DNA of 64,000 nt from Amycolatopsis sp. WQ 127309. Lineage in GTDB: Bacteria > Actinomycetota > Actinomycetes > Mycobacteriales > Pseudonocardiaceae. Shown here piece after piece: positions 63,722 to 64,000 of the stretch. How positions within the stretch are numbered: position 1 is the first letter of the stretch; each line of letters starts with the position of its first letter. The stretch lies in the NCBI RefSeq assembly GCF_023023025.1, contig NZ_CP095481.1, positions 2,418,001-2,482,000 on the forward strand, read 5' to 3'. The notes below the pieces were generated by a model. The model did no database searches. It saw nothing but the letters and a program-made list of their open reading frames with translations, and had not been told where the DNA came from. Both the position numbers and the translations under genes were made by a program.

Positions 63722-64000
63722 CTACGAGATGACACGAAAACCGCCCTCAAGGAACCTTTTATCAACTTTCGCGGCGTCGTACAGAGCGGCTTTCCAATGA
63801 TGGAAACCAAACTTTCGACGAATCCAATCACTTTGATCGTCTGCAAATTCACCAACACCGTCGGGACCTTCGACGATAAACGTCTTATCCAAGGCCTGGA
63901 GCCGCTCAACGAGTTCTTGAGATGCCAATACTGAATAATGCTCAGAAAGTTCAAGCTTGTCGAAATGATACTCAACGAGCTTGAACCGATCCGTGGGCAG
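63722..64000 (-). CDS. Hypothetical protein, C-terminal fragment
   Basis: The gene enters from the right edge; the last 92 residues are visible, including KLVEYHFDKLELSEHYSVLA, LVERLQALDKTFIVEGPDGV and WIRRKFGFHHWKAALYDAAK. I recognise no family. The DNA is clearly less GC-rich and its third codon positions less biased than the rest of the window, which suggests recent transfer, perhaps as AICE cargo. Confidence 0.55.
   Translation of the reverse strand: MPTDRFKLVEYHFDKLELSEHYSVLASQELVERLQALDKTFIVEGPDGVGEFADDQSDWIRRKFGFHHWKAALYDAAKVDKRFLEGGFRVIS

Larger units (their letters stand above)
54893..64000. mobile_element. Actinomycete integrative and conjugative element (AICE), partial
   Basis: From the 3' end of tRNA-Gly to at least 63533 the genes form a typical AICE. 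Int and Xis lie next to the tRNA, followed by a HUH-type replication initiator, a TraB-like DNA translocase, small unknown genes, Pra, and a divergent GntR-HAD pair. The layout resembles pMEA and pSAM2 elements. I found no second copy of the tRNA 3' end before 64000, so the far end is probably outside the window. Confidence 0.88.

Noticed and set aside
63500..64000. Right attachment site of the AICE
   Set aside because: I compared the tRNA-Gly 3' half with this stretch and found no copy, so the boundary is not in the visible sequence.

Overview
The window is high-GC actinobacterial chromosome, most likely from Amycolatopsis or a close relative in the Pseudonocardiaceae. The evidence is strong third-position GC bias, frequent GTG starts, HspR/HAIR heat-shock control, a DasR-type operator, many apparently leaderless genes, and a pMEA/pSAM2-type integrative element with a Pra homologue. 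No 16S rRNA is present, so the genus is inference.

Region 1 (1-5544): after the end of a probable RNA methylase and a DUF2784 gene comes a minus-strand envelope-stress locus. It encodes an ECF sigma factor, a zinc-finger/Asp23 hybrid, two further Asp23-type ORFs, and then Asp23, a DUF2273-type membrane protein, Asp23, a DUF6286 protein and an AmaP-like anchor. A CsbD stress gene is divergent. Region 2 (5581-11069): pyrE, a MacB-like ABC exporter pair, an SDR whose N-terminus is interrupted by a REP-like element, and a secreted protein. Region 3 (11297-16496): a probable defence island, a DUF2075 ATPase followed by a coupled McrB-McrC type IV restriction pair. Region 4 (16523-28180): a membrane protein, a divergent marR/SDR pair with twin palindromic operators, clpB with a HAIR element, an MFS transporter and MarR regulator, two tandem globin-reductases, a dienelactone hydrolase, and a DasR-marked chitin-active LPMO coupled to a DUF305 lipoprotein.

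Region 5 (28208-33887): an IS30-family element splits a terminator hairpin beside the dnaK-grpE-dnaJ-hspR operon, whose promoter carries two HAIR-like elements. Region 6 (34007-54751): mostly housekeeping and accessory genes. These include a TAP-type peptidase, a DUF4097 protein, a PEBP-like protein, a GNAT remnant facing an intact GNAT, cyanase, a TetR/SMR pair, an EtfD-like iron-sulfur membrane oxidoreductase, an orphan DUF742 protein, a CDF transporter, a CAP-domain protein, a giant 14-repeat LPDTG-anchored surface protein, a MarR/flavin monooxygenase pair, dcd and an MpaB-type oxygenase.

Region 7 (54822-64000): a tRNA-Gly(CCC) gene with an integrated actinomycete integrative and conjugative element (AICE) at its 3' side. 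Int, Xis, a HUH-type Rep, a TraB-like translocase, several tiny zinc-ribbon or unknown proteins and Pra lie on the minus strand. A divergent GntR-HAD pair is the likely control module. The far attachment site was not found and probably lies beyond the window. GC falls in the last 400 bases.
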